Positions 35,429 through 45,315 are shown, numbered from the stretch's first letter. The stretch: DNA of 64,000 bases from Betaproteobacteria bacterium (GCA_016720855.1 JADKJU010000002.1:930001-994000); one strand, 5' to 3'. Notes: generated by a model not told the origin, from the sequence alone. Translations and numbers: made by a program.

Positions 35429-35733
35429 ATGTCGAACGTCTGATGAAAGTCATCCGCGCCCCGATCATTTCGGAGAAGGCGACGATGGTGGGCGAGAAGC
35501 ACCGCCAGATCGTGTTCGAGGTGCTCGCGGACGCGACCAAGGCCGAAATCAAGGCTGCCGTCGAACTGCTCTTCAAGGAGCAGAAGGTGGAAGTCGCCGC
35601 TGTGAACGTGGTGAACCTCAAGGGCAAGCAGAAGCGCCACGGCCGCTTCGAGGGCCGGCGCCGCGATGTCAAGAAGGCGTACGTGAGCCTCAAGGGCGAA
35701 GGCGACATCAACTTCGTGGAAGGAGTGGCATAA
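35425..35733 (+). CDS. rplW: 50S ribosomal protein L23
   Basis: L23 stands at the exit of the polypeptide tunnel and docks trigger factor and SRP. The 102-residue protein begins RLMKVIRAPIISEKATM and has the FEVLADATKAEIKAAVELLF segment in part as VFEVLADATKAEIK. It overlaps the end of rplD by four bases and precedes rplB by one base. Confidence 0.97.
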   Translation: MNVERLMKVIRAPIISEKATMVGEKHRQIVFEVLADATKAEIKAAVELLFKEQKVEVAAVNVVNLKGKQKRHGRFEGRRRDVKKAYVSLKGEGDINFVEGVA

Positions 35734-35734
35734 C

Positions 35735-36556
35735 ATGGCCCTCGTCAAGACCAAACCCACCTCACCCGGCCGCCGGTCGATGGTGAAGGTCGTCAACCCC
35801 GACCTGCACAAGGGCAAGCCGCACGCCCCGCTCCTGGAGAAGCAGTCCAGGCGGGCCGGCCGGAACTCCTTCGGCAACATCACCACGCGCCACCAGGGCG
35901 GCGGGCACAAGCAGCACTATCGCCTGATCGACTTCCGTCGCAACAAGGACGGGGTCCCGGCGACGGTCGAGCGGCTCGAGTACGACCCGAACCGCAGCGC
36001 CAACATCGTGTTGCTCTGCTACGCCGATGGCGAGCGCCGCTACATGATCGCCCCCAAGGGGATCGCCGTGGGCCAGAAGGTCGAGAGCGGTGCGGAGGCG
36101 CCGATCAAGACCGGCAATTCGCTGCCGCTTCGCAACATCCCGGTGGGCACCACGGTGCACTGCGTCGAGATGCTTCCGGGCAAGGGTGCGCAGATCGCGC
36201 GCGCCGCCGGCGCCGGGGTGCAGCTGCTCGCGCGCGAAGGGGAGTACGCGCAGCTTCGCATGCGCTCTGGCGAGATCCGCCGTGTCCACGTCGACTGCCG
36301 CGCCACGATCGGCGAGGTGGGCAACGAGGAGCACAACCTGCGGCAGATCGGCAAGGCCGGCGCCAATCGCTGGCGTGGCATCAGGCCGACCGTCCGGGGC
36401 GAAACGATGAACCCGGTGGACCACCCGCTCGGCGGCCGCACGCGCGGCAACCGGCATCCGGTCTCCCCGTGGGGCCAGCCGGCCAAGGGCAAGAAGACGC
36501 GGTCCAACAAGCGCACGCAGACGATGATCGTGCGCAGCCGACACAAGAAGGCGTAA
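35735..36556 (+). CDS. rplB: 50S ribosomal protein L2
   Basis: L2 is essential for subunit joining and peptidyl transfer. The 273-residue protein shows GRNSFGNITTRHQGGGHKQH, the central YCRL-like RRVHVDCRATIGEVGN segment, and the C-terminal VRGETMNPVDHPLGG with the conserved catalytic-centre histidine. Length is one residue short of or equal to the family norm. Confidence 0.98.
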   Translation: MALVKTKPTSPGRRSMVKVVNPDLHKGKPHAPLLEKQSRRAGRNSFGNITTRHQGGGHKQHYRLIDFRRNKDGVPATVERLEYDPNRSANIVLLCYADGERRYMIAPKGIAVGQKVESGAEAPIKTGNSLPLRNIPVGTTVHCVEMLPGKGAQIARAAGAGVQLLAREGEYAQLRMRSGEIRRVHVDCRATIGEVGNEEHNLRQIGKAGANRWRGIRPTVRGETMNPVDHPLGGRTRGNRHPVSPWGQPAKGKKTRSNKRTQTMIVRSRHKKA

Positions 36557-36566
36557 GGGGACCGAC

Positions 36567-36863
36567 ATGTCACGATCAATCAAGAAGGGCCCGTTCGTCG
36601 ATGGGCATCTCATGAAGAAGGTGGAGACCGCTTCCGCGGCCAAGGACAAGCGCCCGATCAAGACCTGGTCGCGCCGTTCCACTGTCCTGCCGGATTTTGT
36701 CGGCCTCACCATCGCAGTCCACAATGGCAAGCAGCACATCCCCGTGTACGTGACCGAGAACATGGTCGGCCACAAGCTGGGCGAGTTCGCGCTCACGCGC
36801 ACCTTCAAGGGCCACTCGGCCGACAAGAAGGTCGCGGCGCCCTCGGCCCCGGCGAAGAAGTAA
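36567..36863 (+). CDS. rpsS: 30S ribosomal protein S19
   Basis: S19 is a head protein that forms an inter-subunit bridge with S13. The 98-residue product has MSRSIKKGPFVDGHLMKKVE, RSTVLPDFVGLTIAVHNGK and KLGEFALTRTFKGH. Its tail (KVAAPSAPAKK) is several residues longer than in E. coli, with Ala, Pro and Lys. Confidence 0.97.
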   Translation: MSRSIKKGPFVDGHLMKKVETASAAKDKRPIKTWSRRSTVLPDFVGLTIAVHNGKQHIPVYVTENMVGHKLGEFALTRTFKGHSADKKVAAPSAPAKK

Positions 36864-36873
36864 GGAGACCGCG

Positions 36874-37212
36874 ATGCAAGTTGACGCAAAGCTTTACGGC
36901 GCGAAGCTCTCGGCCCAGAAGGGCCGGCTCGTGGCCGACATGGTGCGCGGCCAGAAGGTCGATCGCGCGCTCAACATCCTCGCCTTCACTCCCAAGAAGG
37001 GCGCGGTGATCATCAAGAAGGTGCTCGAGAGCGCGATCGCGAACGCCGAGCACAACAACGGCGCCGACATCGACGAACTCAAGATCACCCGCATCGTCGT
37101 CGAGAAAGGCCCGGTGCTCAAGCGCTTCCACGCGCGTGCCAAGGGGCGCGGCAACCGTGTGCTGAAGCATTCCTGCCACGTGTTCGTTACCGTCGGCGAC
37201 GGCAGGAACTAA
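36874..37212 (+). CDS. rplV: 50S ribosomal protein L22
   Basis: L22 reaches from the outside of the 50S subunit into the exit tunnel. The 112-residue protein shows LSAQKGRLVADMVRGQKVD, the conserved helix AIANAEHNNGADIDEL and the tunnel hairpin KRFHARAKGRGNRVLKHSCH. The hairpin tip is wild type, with no insertion or deletion of the kind that gives macrolide resistance. Confidence 0.97.
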   Translation: MQVDAKLYGAKLSAQKGRLVADMVRGQKVDRALNILAFTPKKGAVIIKKVLESAIANAEHNNGADIDELKITRIVVEKGPVLKRFHARAKGRGNRVLKHSCHVFVTVGDGRN

Positions 37213-37222
37213 GGGGAAAACC

Positions 37223-37916
37223 ATGGGACAGAAAATCAATCCGATCGGCTTCCGCCTTTCGGTCAACCGCAACTGGACGTCGAAGTGGTACGCGAACTCC
37301 AAGAATTTTCCCGGCATGCTGCTGGAGGACATCCGGGTCCGCGAGTACCTCAAGAAGAAGCTATCGCACGCCGCGGTCGGACGCGTCGTCATCGAGCGCC
37401 CCGCCAAGAACGCGCGCATCACCATCTACTCGGCGCGCCCGGGCGTGGTGATCGGCAAGAAGGGCGAGGATATCGAGGGCCTGCGCCACGTCCTGCAGAA
37501 GCTCATGGGCGTGCCGGTCCACGTGAACATCGAGGAGATTCGCAAGCCCGAGCTCGACGCGCAGCTCATCGCCGACTCGATCACGGGCCAGCTCGAGAAG
37601 CGGGTGATGTTCCGGCGCGCCATGAAACGCGCGATGCAGAACGCCATGCGCCTGGGCGCTCAGGGAATCAAGATCACCAGCGCGGGCAGGCTGAACGGTG
37701 CCGAGATCGCGCGCACCGAGTGGTATCGCGAAGGCCGCGTGCCCCTGCATACGCTGCGCGCGGACATCGAGTGGGGTTTTTCCGAGGCCCGCACGACCTA
37801 CGGCAAGATCGGCGTGCAGGTTCTCGTCTTCAAGGGTGAGGTCCTCGGCAAGGGTGAGCAGCCGGCGGCCGCAGCGCCCGAAGCGGAGAGAAAGACCAGG
37901 AAACCGGGGGTGAAAC

Positions 37917-37933
<17 letters not shown>
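37223..37933 (+). CDS. rpsC: 30S ribosomal protein S3
   Basis: S3 lies at the mRNA entry tunnel and has helicase activity on incoming mRNA. The 236-residue protein begins MGQKINPIGFRLSVNRNW, has the KH motif GVVIGKKGEDIEGLR (about residues 73-87) and a C-terminal domain with GRLNGAEIARTEWYREGRVP. A basic and Ala-rich tail follows. Its last 17 bases overlap the start of rplP. Confidence 0.98.
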
Positions 37934-38330
<397 letters not shown>

Positions 38331-38340
38331 AGGGATTGAC

Positions 38341-38541
38341 ATGAAAGCGAGTGAACTCCGAACCAAGAGCGTCGAGGTCCTGCAGAAGGAACTCCTGGAG
38401 CTGCGCCGCGCGCAGTTCGGCCTGCGCATGCAGCTGGCTACGCAAAGCCTCACCAAGAACAGCGAGATCCAGCGCGTGAAGCGCGAGATCGCGCAAGTGC
38501 ACACCGTGCTCACCGAGAAGGCGAAAGCGAGCAAGCAATGA
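38341..38541 (+). CDS. rpmC: 50S ribosomal protein L29
   Basis: L29 lies near the tunnel exit beside L23. The 66-residue helical protein begins MKASELRTKSVEVLQKELLE and has LRMQLATQSLTKNSEIQRVK. Its stop overlaps the start of rpsQ by four bases. The length is normal. Confidence 0.96.
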   Translation: MKASELRTKSVEVLQKELLELRRAQFGLRMQLATQSLTKNSEIQRVKREIAQVHTVLTEKAKASKQ

Positions 38542-38804
38542 GCGAGACCGCGAAGAACCAGCGCCAGCTCACGGGCAAGGTCGTGAGCGACAAGATGGAA
38601 AAGACCGTGACCGTTCTGGTCGAACGCCAGGTGATGCACCCGGTCATCGGCAAGGTGGTGCGCCGCACCCGGAAGTACCACGCCCACAACGAGGGCAACG
38701 AGGCCAAGACGGGCGACACCGTGATGATCGTGGAATGCCGCCCGATCTCGAAGACCAAGGCGTGGAAGGTTGCGAAGCTGGTCGAGCGCGCCCGGCCGGA
38801 GTAG
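38538..38804 (+). CDS. rpsQ: 30S ribosomal protein S17
   Basis: S17 is a primary 16S rRNA binding protein of the OB-fold type. The 88-residue product has LTGKVVSDKMEKTVTVLVER and HPVIGKVVRRTRKYHAHNE. It is the last gene of the S10 operon; a promoter and a 270-base gap follow before rplN. Confidence 0.97.
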   Translation: MSETAKNQRQLTGKVVSDKMEKTVTVLVERQVMHPVIGKVVRRTRKYHAHNEGNEAKTGDTVMIVECRPISKTKAWKVAKLVERARPE

Positions 38805-38806
38805 GC

Positions 38807-38836
38807 TTGCGCCCCGCGGCAAAAACCTGCTAATAT
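38807..38836 (+). promoter_or_regulatory. Probable spc operon promoter
   Basis: TTGCGC at 38807-38812 and TAATAT at 38831-38836 are 18 bases apart, just after the rpsQ stop. E. coli also has a promoter here, before rplN. The -10 lies in the near-palindrome CTGCTAATATTGCAG. The transcript would have a long leader of about 230 bases. Confidence 0.6.
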
Positions 38837-38850
38837 TGCAGACTTTACTG

Positions 38851-38879
38851 CTTCCGGCCGCGGCTTCGTCGGCCGGAAG
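38851..38879 (+). other. Perfect 10-bp inverted repeat in the rplN leader
   Basis: CTTCCGGCCG at 38851-38860 is an exact inverted copy of CGGCCGGAAG at 38870-38879, with a 9-base loop. It begins about 9 bases after the expected transcription start. A second weaker structure (CCGGG...CCCGG) lies at about 38892-38916. No known ribosomal leader motif was recognised in the gap 38805-39074, but the structure at the transcript start suggests a regulatory or stabilising role. Confidence 0.45.
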
Positions 38880-39074
38880 TCCGCTCTGACCCCGGGTAAT
38901 TCCGGGGGCAACCCGGTCGTCGGCCGAAGCCGATGCACCCCAAGCGCCCGGGCCCAGAACCACTTCACGCCAGCCGGAGGCTTTCCCCGCGTGGGAGCGC
39001 CAACCGGCGGAAGACGGATCCAAGACTGGCCGGACGGGATTTGAACCCCGCCGGGTCAAGTTGGAGAGAAAACA

Positions 39075-39443
39075 ATGATTCAGATGCAGTCGATTCTCGA
39101 CGTCGCCGACAACACCGGCGCGCGTTCGGTGATGTGTATCAAGGTGCTCGGAGGCTCGAAGCGCCGCTACGCCGGCATCGGCGACATCATCAAGGTGAGC
39201 ATCAAGTCGGCCGCCCCGCGCGGCCGCGTGAAGAAGGGCGAGGTCTACAGCGCCGTGGTGGTACGCACCGCGCACGGCGTTCGCCGCCCCGACGGCTCGG
39301 TCATCAAGTTCGACTCGAACGCCGCGGTGCTCCTCAATCCGAAGCTCGAGCCGATCGGAACCCGCATTTTCGGGCCCGTGACGCGCGAACTCCGTAACGA
39401 GCGCTTCATGAAGATCGTCTCGCTCGCGCCTGAAGTGCTGTAG
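39075..39443 (+). CDS. rplN: 50S ribosomal protein L14
   Basis: L14 contacts the 30S subunit and binds the ribosome silencing factor RsfS. The 122-residue protein begins MIQMQSILDVADNTGARSVM and has the KVLGGSKRRYAGIGDIIKVS and IFGPVTRELRNERFMKI segments. It is the first gene of the spc operon, with a TTGGAGAG ribosome-binding site. Confidence 0.98.
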   Translation: MIQMQSILDVADNTGARSVMCIKVLGGSKRRYAGIGDIIKVSIKSAAPRGRVKKGEVYSAVVVRTAHGVRRPDGSVIKFDSNAAVLLNPKLEPIGTRIFGPVTRELRNERFMKIVSLAPEVL

Positions 39444-39453
39444 GGAGCCACCC

Positions 39454-39771
39454 ATGAAGAAGATCCGCAAGGGCGACCAGGTGGTCGTCAACACCGGCAA
39501 GGACAAGGGCAAGCGCGGCACCGTGCTGCGCGTCCTCGATACCGGCAAGGTCGTGGTCGAGGGAATCAACCGCGTCAAGCGCCACACCCGCCCCAACCCC
39601 ATCAAGGGGCAGACCGGCGGCATCGTGGACAAGGAGATGCCGATCCAGGCCTCGAACGTGGCGCTGTTCAATCCCGCCACGGGCAAGGGCGATCGTGTGG
39701 GCTTCCGCGTGCTCGACGACGGCCGCAAGGTCCGCTTCTTCAAGTCGAACGGCGAAGTCGCCGACGCCTGA
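39454..39771 (+). CDS. rplX: 50S ribosomal protein L24
   Basis: L24 starts assembly of the 50S subunit. The 105-residue protein has a KOW motif (GDQVVVNTGKDKGKRGTVLR) near the N-terminus and VEGINRVKRHTRPNP. It follows rplN by 10 bases and precedes rplE by 20. Confidence 0.97.
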   Translation: MKKIRKGDQVVVNTGKDKGKRGTVLRVLDTGKVVVEGINRVKRHTRPNPIKGQTGGIVDKEMPIQASNVALFNPATGKGDRVGFRVLDDGRKVRFFKSNGEVADA

Positions 39772-39791
39772 GAATCCGGGAGAACCATTCC

Positions 39792-40391
39792 ATGGCAAAG
39801 GCCAAAGAACAGAAACCCGCCAAGTCAGAGTCGTCCGCGCTGCCGCCGCGCCTCCAGACCCTCTATCGGGAGACGGTCGTTCCGGCGCTGATGAAGCAGT
39901 TCGGATACAAGACCGTCATGCAGGTCCCGCGCATCGAGAAGATCACGCTCAACATGGGCGTGGGCGAGGCCGTCGCCGACAAGAAGATCCTCGACAACGC
40001 CGCCGGCGACCTCGTGAAGCTCGGCGGACAGAAGCCGGTCGTCACCAAGTCGCGCAAGTCGATCGCGAGCTTCAAGGTCCGCGCCGGCTATCCCGTCGGA
40101 TGCATGGTGACGCTGCGCTCGCGCCGCATGTACGAGTTCCTCGACCGCCTGGTGACGATCGCGCTGCCGCGCGTGCGCGACTTCCGCGGGGTGCCGGCCC
40201 GGGCCTTCGACGGCCGCGGAAACTACAGCCTGGGCGTCAAGGAACAGATCATCTTCCCCGAGATCGAGTACGACAAGGTCGACGCGCTCCGCGGGATGAA
40301 CATCTGCATCACCACGACCGCGAAGACGGATGCGGAGGCGAAGGCCCTCCTCGCCGCCTTCCGCTTCCCGTTCAGAACTGAGAGGGCGTAA
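39792..40391 (+). CDS. rplE: 50S ribosomal protein L5
   Basis: L5 binds 5S rRNA and contacts the P-site tRNA. The 199-residue product has an N-terminal extension of about 20 residues (MAKAKEQKPAKSESSALPPR) before the conserved LYRETVVPALMKQFGYKTVM. Signatures include KITLNMGVGEAVADKK and NYSLGVKEQIIFPEI. A later start would give the usual 179-residue protein, but no in-frame ATG with a ribosome site is seen there. The stop overlaps the rpsN start (TAATG). Confidence 0.96.
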   Translation: MAKAKEQKPAKSESSALPPRLQTLYRETVVPALMKQFGYKTVMQVPRIEKITLNMGVGEAVADKKILDNAAGDLVKLGGQKPVVTKSRKSIASFKVRAGYPVGCMVTLRSRRMYEFLDRLVTIALPRVRDFRGVPARAFDGRGNYSLGVKEQIIFPEIEYDKVDALRGMNICITTTAKTDAEAKALLAAFRFPFRTERA

Positions 40392-40696
40392 TGGCCAAGC
40401 TCGCACTCATCAACCGCGAGGCGAAGCGCCGCGCAACCGTGAAGAAATACGCGGAGAAGCGCAAGGCGCTCTTCGCGATCATCCAGGACTCCAAGGCGAC
40501 CGACGATGCGCGCGACGAGGCCCTGGCGAAGCTCCAGGCGATGCCCCGCAACGCCTCGCCGGTGCGCCTGCGCAATCGCTGCGCGATCACGGGCCGCCCT
40601 CGTGGCACGTTTCGCAAGTTCGGCCTCGCGCGCAGCAAGATCCGCGAGATCGCGATGCGCGGCGAGGTCCCCGGCATGATCAAGGCGAGCTGGTAG
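40391..40696 (+). CDS. rpsN: 30S ribosomal protein S14 (zinc-independent form)
   Basis: S14 is a 30S head protein. The 101-residue protein is the long form without the CxxC...CxxC zinc site; only single cysteine NRCAITGRPRG remains. Conserved segments are LINREAKRR and RKFGLARSKIREIAM. It starts within the rplE stop codon and ends 10 bases before rpsH. Confidence 0.97.
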   Translation: MAKLALINREAKRRATVKKYAEKRKALFAIIQDSKATDDARDEALAKLQAMPRNASPVRLRNRCAITGRPRGTFRKFGLARSKIREIAMRGEVPGMIKASW

Positions 40697-40706
40697 GAGG
40701 CCATTT

Positions 40707-41102
40707 ATGAGCATGAGTGATCCCATCGCGGATATGCTGACCCGGATCCGGAACGCCCAGGCAACGGAGAAGGTCAGCGTCGCAATCCCGTGTTCGAAAG
40801 TGAAAGTCGCGATCGCCAAGGTCCTGAAGGACGAAGGCTACATCGAGGACTTCGCGCAGCGCGCGGTGGACGGCAAGAGCGTCCTCGAGATCGGCCTGAA
40901 GTACTACGCCGGGAAGCCCGTGATCGAGAAGATCGAGCGCATCTCGCGACCCGGGCTGCGAATCTACAAGGGCCGCGACGACATTCCGCGCATCCTCAAC
41001 GGCCTGGGCGTCGCGATCGTCTCGACATCCCGTGGCGTGATGACTGACCGGCGCGCCCGTGAATCGGGCGTGGGCGGCGAAGTCCTCTGCATCGTGGTGT
41101 AA
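40707..41102 (+). CDS. rpsH: 30S ribosomal protein S8
   Basis: S8 binds 16S rRNA helix 21 and in E. coli represses the spc operon by binding rplE mRNA. The 131-residue protein has MSDPIADMLTRIRNAQ, GLRIYKGRDDIPRILNGLG and the C-terminal STSRGVMTDRRARESGVGGE. It is of normal length. Confidence 0.97.
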   Translation: MSMSDPIADMLTRIRNAQATEKVSVAIPCSKVKVAIAKVLKDEGYIEDFAQRAVDGKSVLEIGLKYYAGKPVIEKIERISRPGLRIYKGRDDIPRILNGLGVAIVSTSRGVMTDRRARESGVGGEVLCIVV

Positions 41103-41113
41103 GGAGGCGCGCC

Positions 41114-41647
41114 ATGTCCCGCATCGCAAAATATCCCGTCGAGATTCCCGAAAAGGTCGAGGTTTCGCTCGGTCAGTTCGACCTCACCGTGAAGGGGCCC
41201 CTGGGCACCCTCAAGCAAGCGCTGTCGACCGACGTCGTCGTGAAGATGGAGGGCTCGCAGCTCACCTTCGCTGCGGCCAGCGGCTCGATCCAGTCCAATG
41301 CGATGTCCGGCACCATGCGCGCGCTCGTCGCGAACATGGTGCACGGTGTGAAGCAGGGCTTCGAGAAGAAGCTCACGCTGGTGGGCGTCGGCTACAAGGC
41401 GCAGGCGCAGGGTAACAAGCTCAACCTCGCGCTGGGATTTTCCCACCCGATCGTCCACCTGCTTCCCGATGGCGTGAAGGCGGAGACGCCGACCCAGACG
41501 GAAATCCTCATCAAGGGCGTCGACCGCCAGAAGGTTGGGCAGGTCGCCGCGGAGATCCGCGCGTACAAGTCCCCGGAACCCTACAAGGGCAAGGGCGTGC
41601 GCTATGCCAATGAGACCGTGGTGATCAAGGAAACGAAGAAGAAGTAA
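41114..41647 (+). CDS. rplF: 50S ribosomal protein L6
   Basis: L6 lies near the sarcin-ricin loop and the factor-binding site. The 177-residue protein has two homologous domains, with MSRIAKYPVEIPEKVEVSL at the start and the QKVGQVAAEIRAYKSPEPYK signature near the end. It precedes rplR by 32 bases. Confidence 0.97.
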   Translation: MSRIAKYPVEIPEKVEVSLGQFDLTVKGPLGTLKQALSTDVVVKMEGSQLTFAAASGSIQSNAMSGTMRALVANMVHGVKQGFEKKLTLVGVGYKAQAQGNKLNLALGFSHPIVHLLPDGVKAETPTQTEILIKGVDRQKVGQVAAEIRAYKSPEPYKGKGVRYANETVVIKETKKK

Positions 41648-41679
41648 CCCGGCGACGGCAAAGCTACGGAGAATCCCCC

Positions 41680-42036
41680 ATGACCGACAAGAAAACATCG
41701 AGACAGCGCCGCGCCGCGAAGACGCGTGCTCGCATCCAGCGCCAGGAAGCCGTCCGCCTCACGGTGCACCGCACGAACCTGCACATCTATGCGCAGGTCG
41801 TCGCTGCTGACGGCGCGAAGGTCCTCGCCTCCGCTTCGACGATCGAGAAGGAAGTGCGCGCCCTGCACCCGAAAGGAAGCAACAAGGAAGCCGCGGCGCT
41901 GGTCGGCAAGCGCATTGCCGAGAAGGCCACGGCGGCCGGCGTTACGGAAGTGGCGTTCGACCGATCGGGATTCAGCTACCACGGCCGCGTGAAGGCACTT
42001 GCGGAGGCCGCCCGCGAAGGCGGACTCAAGTTCTAG
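41680..42036 (+). CDS. rplR: 50S ribosomal protein L18
   Basis: L18 binds 5S rRNA together with L5 and L25. The 118-residue product begins with a basic stretch (KKTSRQRRAAKTRARIQRQE) and has RLTVHRTNLHIYAQVVAADG and AFDRSGFSYHGRVKALAEAA. It is followed by rpsE after 31 bases. Confidence 0.97.
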   Translation: MTDKKTSRQRRAAKTRARIQRQEAVRLTVHRTNLHIYAQVVAADGAKVLASASTIEKEVRALHPKGSNKEAAALVGKRIAEKATAAGVTEVAFDRSGFSYHGRVKALAEAAREGGLKF

Positions 42037-42067
42037 GGCCGCTCAGGCAAGATCACAGGAAACCGAC

Positions 42068-42577
42068 ATGGCGAAATACGAGCAGAACGACGAGCGCAGC
42101 GACGGCCTCCGGGAGAAGATGATCTCGGTGAACCGGGTGACCAAGGTCGTCAAGGGCGGCCGCATCCTGGGCTTTGCCGCACTGACGGTGGTTGGCGACG
42201 GCGACGGGTCCATCGGCATGGGGAAGGGCAAGTCCCGCGAAGTTCCCGTGGCGGTCCAGAAGGCGATGGAGCAGGCCCGCCGCAACATGGTGAAGGTCGC
42301 CCTCAAGGGCGGCACGATCCATCACGAGGTTCTCGGCCAGCATGGCGCGACGCGCGTGTTCATGCAGCCCGCGGCCGAAGGCAACGGCATCAAGGCGGGC
42401 GGCGCCATGCGCGCGGTCTTCGAGGTGATGGGCGTGACCAACATCTCGGCCAAGTGCCACGGCTCCACCAACCCCTACAACGTCGTGCGCGCCACGCTCG
42501 ACGGGCTGCTCCAGCAGCATCGTCCGTCGGAAATCGCGGCCAAGCGCGGCAAGAAGGTCGAAGAGATCGTCGGCTGA
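42068..42577 (+). CDS. rpsE: 30S ribosomal protein S5
   Basis: S5 affects decoding accuracy and carries the spectinomycin loop. The 169-residue protein begins MAKYEQNDERSDGLREKM, with VVKGGRILGFAALTVVGDGD around the loop and GATRVFMQPAAEGNGIKAGG. The loop shows no deletion of the resistance kind. The ATG at 42068 follows an AGGAAACCGAC ribosome site. Confidence 0.97.
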   Translation: MAKYEQNDERSDGLREKMISVNRVTKVVKGGRILGFAALTVVGDGDGSIGMGKGKSREVPVAVQKAMEQARRNMVKVALKGGTIHHEVLGQHGATRVFMQPAAEGNGIKAGGAMRAVFEVMGVTNISAKCHGSTNPYNVVRATLDGLLQQHRPSEIAAKRGKKVEEIVG

Positions 42578-42591
42578 GGATGAACCCCGAG

Positions 42592-42777
42592 ATGACTGCC
42601 TCCAAGAAAATCAAGGTGACCCAGCTCAAGGGCCTGCGCGGCGCGCTCAGCGAGCACAAGGCATCGGTGCGCGGCCTCGGCCTTCGCCGGATCCGGCACA
42701 CCGTCGAGGTCGCCGACACGCCCTCCATCCGCGGGATGATCAACAAGGTGAGCTATCTCGTGAAAGTCGAGGACTGA
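42592..42777 (+). CDS. rpmD: 50S ribosomal protein L30
   Basis: L30 is a small protein of the 50S subunit. From the ATG at 42592 it has 61 residues, with KKIKVTQLKGLRGALSEHKA and GLGLRRIRHTVEVADTPS. An ATG at 42580 in the same frame would add four residues (MNPE), but it abuts the GAGGA ribosome site at 42576-42580, which is better placed for 42592. Its stop overlaps the start of rplO by a base or two. Confidence 0.95.
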   Translation: MTASKKIKVTQLKGLRGALSEHKASVRGLGLRRIRHTVEVADTPSIRGMINKVSYLVKVED

Positions 42778-42778
42778 G

Positions 42779-43213
42779 ATGGAACTCAACACGCTCAAGC
42801 CCGCACCGGGCTCGAAGAAGAACAGGCGGCGCGTTGGCCGCGGAATCGGTTCGGGGCTCGGCAAGACCGCCGGCCGCGGGCACAAGGGCCAGAAATCGCG
42901 CGCCGGCGGCTTTCACAAGGTCGGCTTCGAGGGCGGGCAGATGCCGCTCCAGCGCCGCATGCCCAAGCGCGGCTTCGTCGCGGTCACGATCCAGCCGGCC
43001 GTCGAGGTGCGCCTGGGCGACCTGAAGAGGATCGAGGGCGACACCGTCGATATCGTCTCGCTGCAGGCGGCGGGTCTCGTCGCCGGTGGCGTGAAGCGCG
43101 CCAAGATCATCCTGACCGGCAAGGTCGAGAAGGCCTTCAAGGTACAGGGCGTGGGCGTCACGAAGGGCGCCAAGGCGGCCATCGAGGCCGCCGGCGGCTC
43201 CATCGCGGCCTGA
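42779..43213 (+). CDS. rplO: 50S ribosomal protein L15
   Basis: L15 is a late assembly protein near the tunnel. The 144-residue protein has MELNTLKPAPGSKKNRRRVG, GRGIGSGLGKTAGRGHKGQK and the RRMPKRGF segment typical of the family. secY follows after 17 bases, and the two are co-expressed in nearly all bacteria. Confidence 0.97.
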   Translation: MELNTLKPAPGSKKNRRRVGRGIGSGLGKTAGRGHKGQKSRAGGFHKVGFEGGQMPLQRRMPKRGFVAVTIQPAVEVRLGDLKRIEGDTVDIVSLQAAGLVAGGVKRAKIILTGKVEKAFKVQGVGVTKGAKAAIEAAGGSIAA

Positions 43214-43230
43214 CGTCCGGGACCAAGCAC

Positions 43231-44553
<1,323 letters not shown>

Positions 44554-44565
44554 GGAAAACCGGGA

Positions 44566-44784
44566 ATGGCGAAGGAAGAGACGATTCAGATGCAGGGAGA
44601 GGTCGTTGAGACCCTCCCGAATGCGATGTTCCGGGTGAAGCTCGAGAACGGTCACGTGGTTCTCGGTCACATCTCCGGGAAGATGCGGATGCACTACATC
44701 CGGATCCTGCCGGGCGACAAGGTGACCGTCGAGCTCACCCCGTACGACTTGACGAAGGCCCGGATCACGTTCCGGGCGAAGTGA
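44566..44784 (+). CDS. infA: Translation initiation factor IF-1
   Basis: IF-1 blocks the A site during initiation. The 72-residue OB-fold protein has IQMQGEVVETLPNAMFRVKL and GHISGKMRMHYIRILPGDKV. It lies between secY and rpmJ in the spc operon, the common order outside enterobacteria. Confidence 0.97.
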   Translation: MAKEETIQMQGEVVETLPNAMFRVKLENGHVVLGHISGKMRMHYIRILPGDKVTVELTPYDLTKARITFRAK

Positions 44785-44794
44785 GGAGAAAACG

Positions 44795-44908
44795 ATGCGA
44801 GTTCAGGCTTCGGTGAAGAAAATCTGCCGCAAGTGCAAGATCGTGCGACGCAAGGGCGTCGTGCGCGTCATCTGCTCGGACCCGCGCCACAAGCAGCGCC
44901 AGGGCTGA
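44795..44908 (+). CDS. rpmJ: 50S ribosomal protein L36
   Basis: L36 is the smallest ribosomal protein, with 37 residues: it begins MRVQASVKKICRKCKIVRRK and ends SDPRHKQRQG. The zinc ligands are Cys11, Cys14, Cys27 and a late histidine, so it is the zinc-binding form. GTGAGGAGAAAACG before the ATG holds a good ribosome site. Zinc-free copies can replace such forms in some bacteria under zinc limitation, but none is in the window. Confidence 0.96.
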   Translation: MRVQASVKKICRKCKIVRRKGVVRVICSDPRHKQRQG

Positions 44909-44946
44909 CCGCCCCGGCCCGCCCAGGATAAAGCTAAGGAAAAGCC

Positions 44947-45315
44947 ATGGCCCGTATTGCCGGCATCAATATCCCGAACCACCAGCACGCCTCGATCGCG
45001 CTGACCGCCATTTTCGGCATCGGCCGCGCCCGCGCCCGTCTTATCTGCGACGCAGCCGGCGTGAAGCAGTCCGCGAAGATCAAGGATCTCACCGACGGCG
45101 AGATGGACAAGCTGCGCGAGCAGGTGTCGCGCTTCGGCGTCGAGGGAGACCTCCGGCGCGAGACGTCCATGAACATCAAGCGGCTCATGGACCTCGGTTG
45201 CTATCGGGGGGTTCGCCACAAGAAGGGCCTGCCTGTCCGGGGCCAGCGCACGCGTACCAACGCGCGTACCCGCAAGGGGCCGCGCAAGGCCGTGCGACTG
45301 TCGAAGTCCGCCTGA
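44947..45315 (+). CDS. rpsM: 30S ribosomal protein S13
   Basis: S13 links head and body and contacts the P-site tRNA. The 122-residue protein begins MARIAGINIPNHQHASIALT, has FGIGRARARLICDAAG and ends with the basic tail RTNARTRKGPRKAVR. It is the first gene of the alpha operon. Confidence 0.97.
   Translation: MARIAGINIPNHQHASIALTAIFGIGRARARLICDAAGVKQSAKIKDLTDGEMDKLREQVSRFGVEGDLRRETSMNIKRLMDLGCYRGVRHKKGLPVRGQRTRTNARTRKGPRKAVRLSKSA

Noticed and set aside
39035..39050. On the minus strand CGGGGTTCAAATCCCG looks like a tRNA T-arm, followed by an acceptor-like TCCGGCCAG.
   Set aside because: No matching acceptor 5' strand, D-arm or anticodon arm lies within range on that strand, so it is not a tRNA gene.
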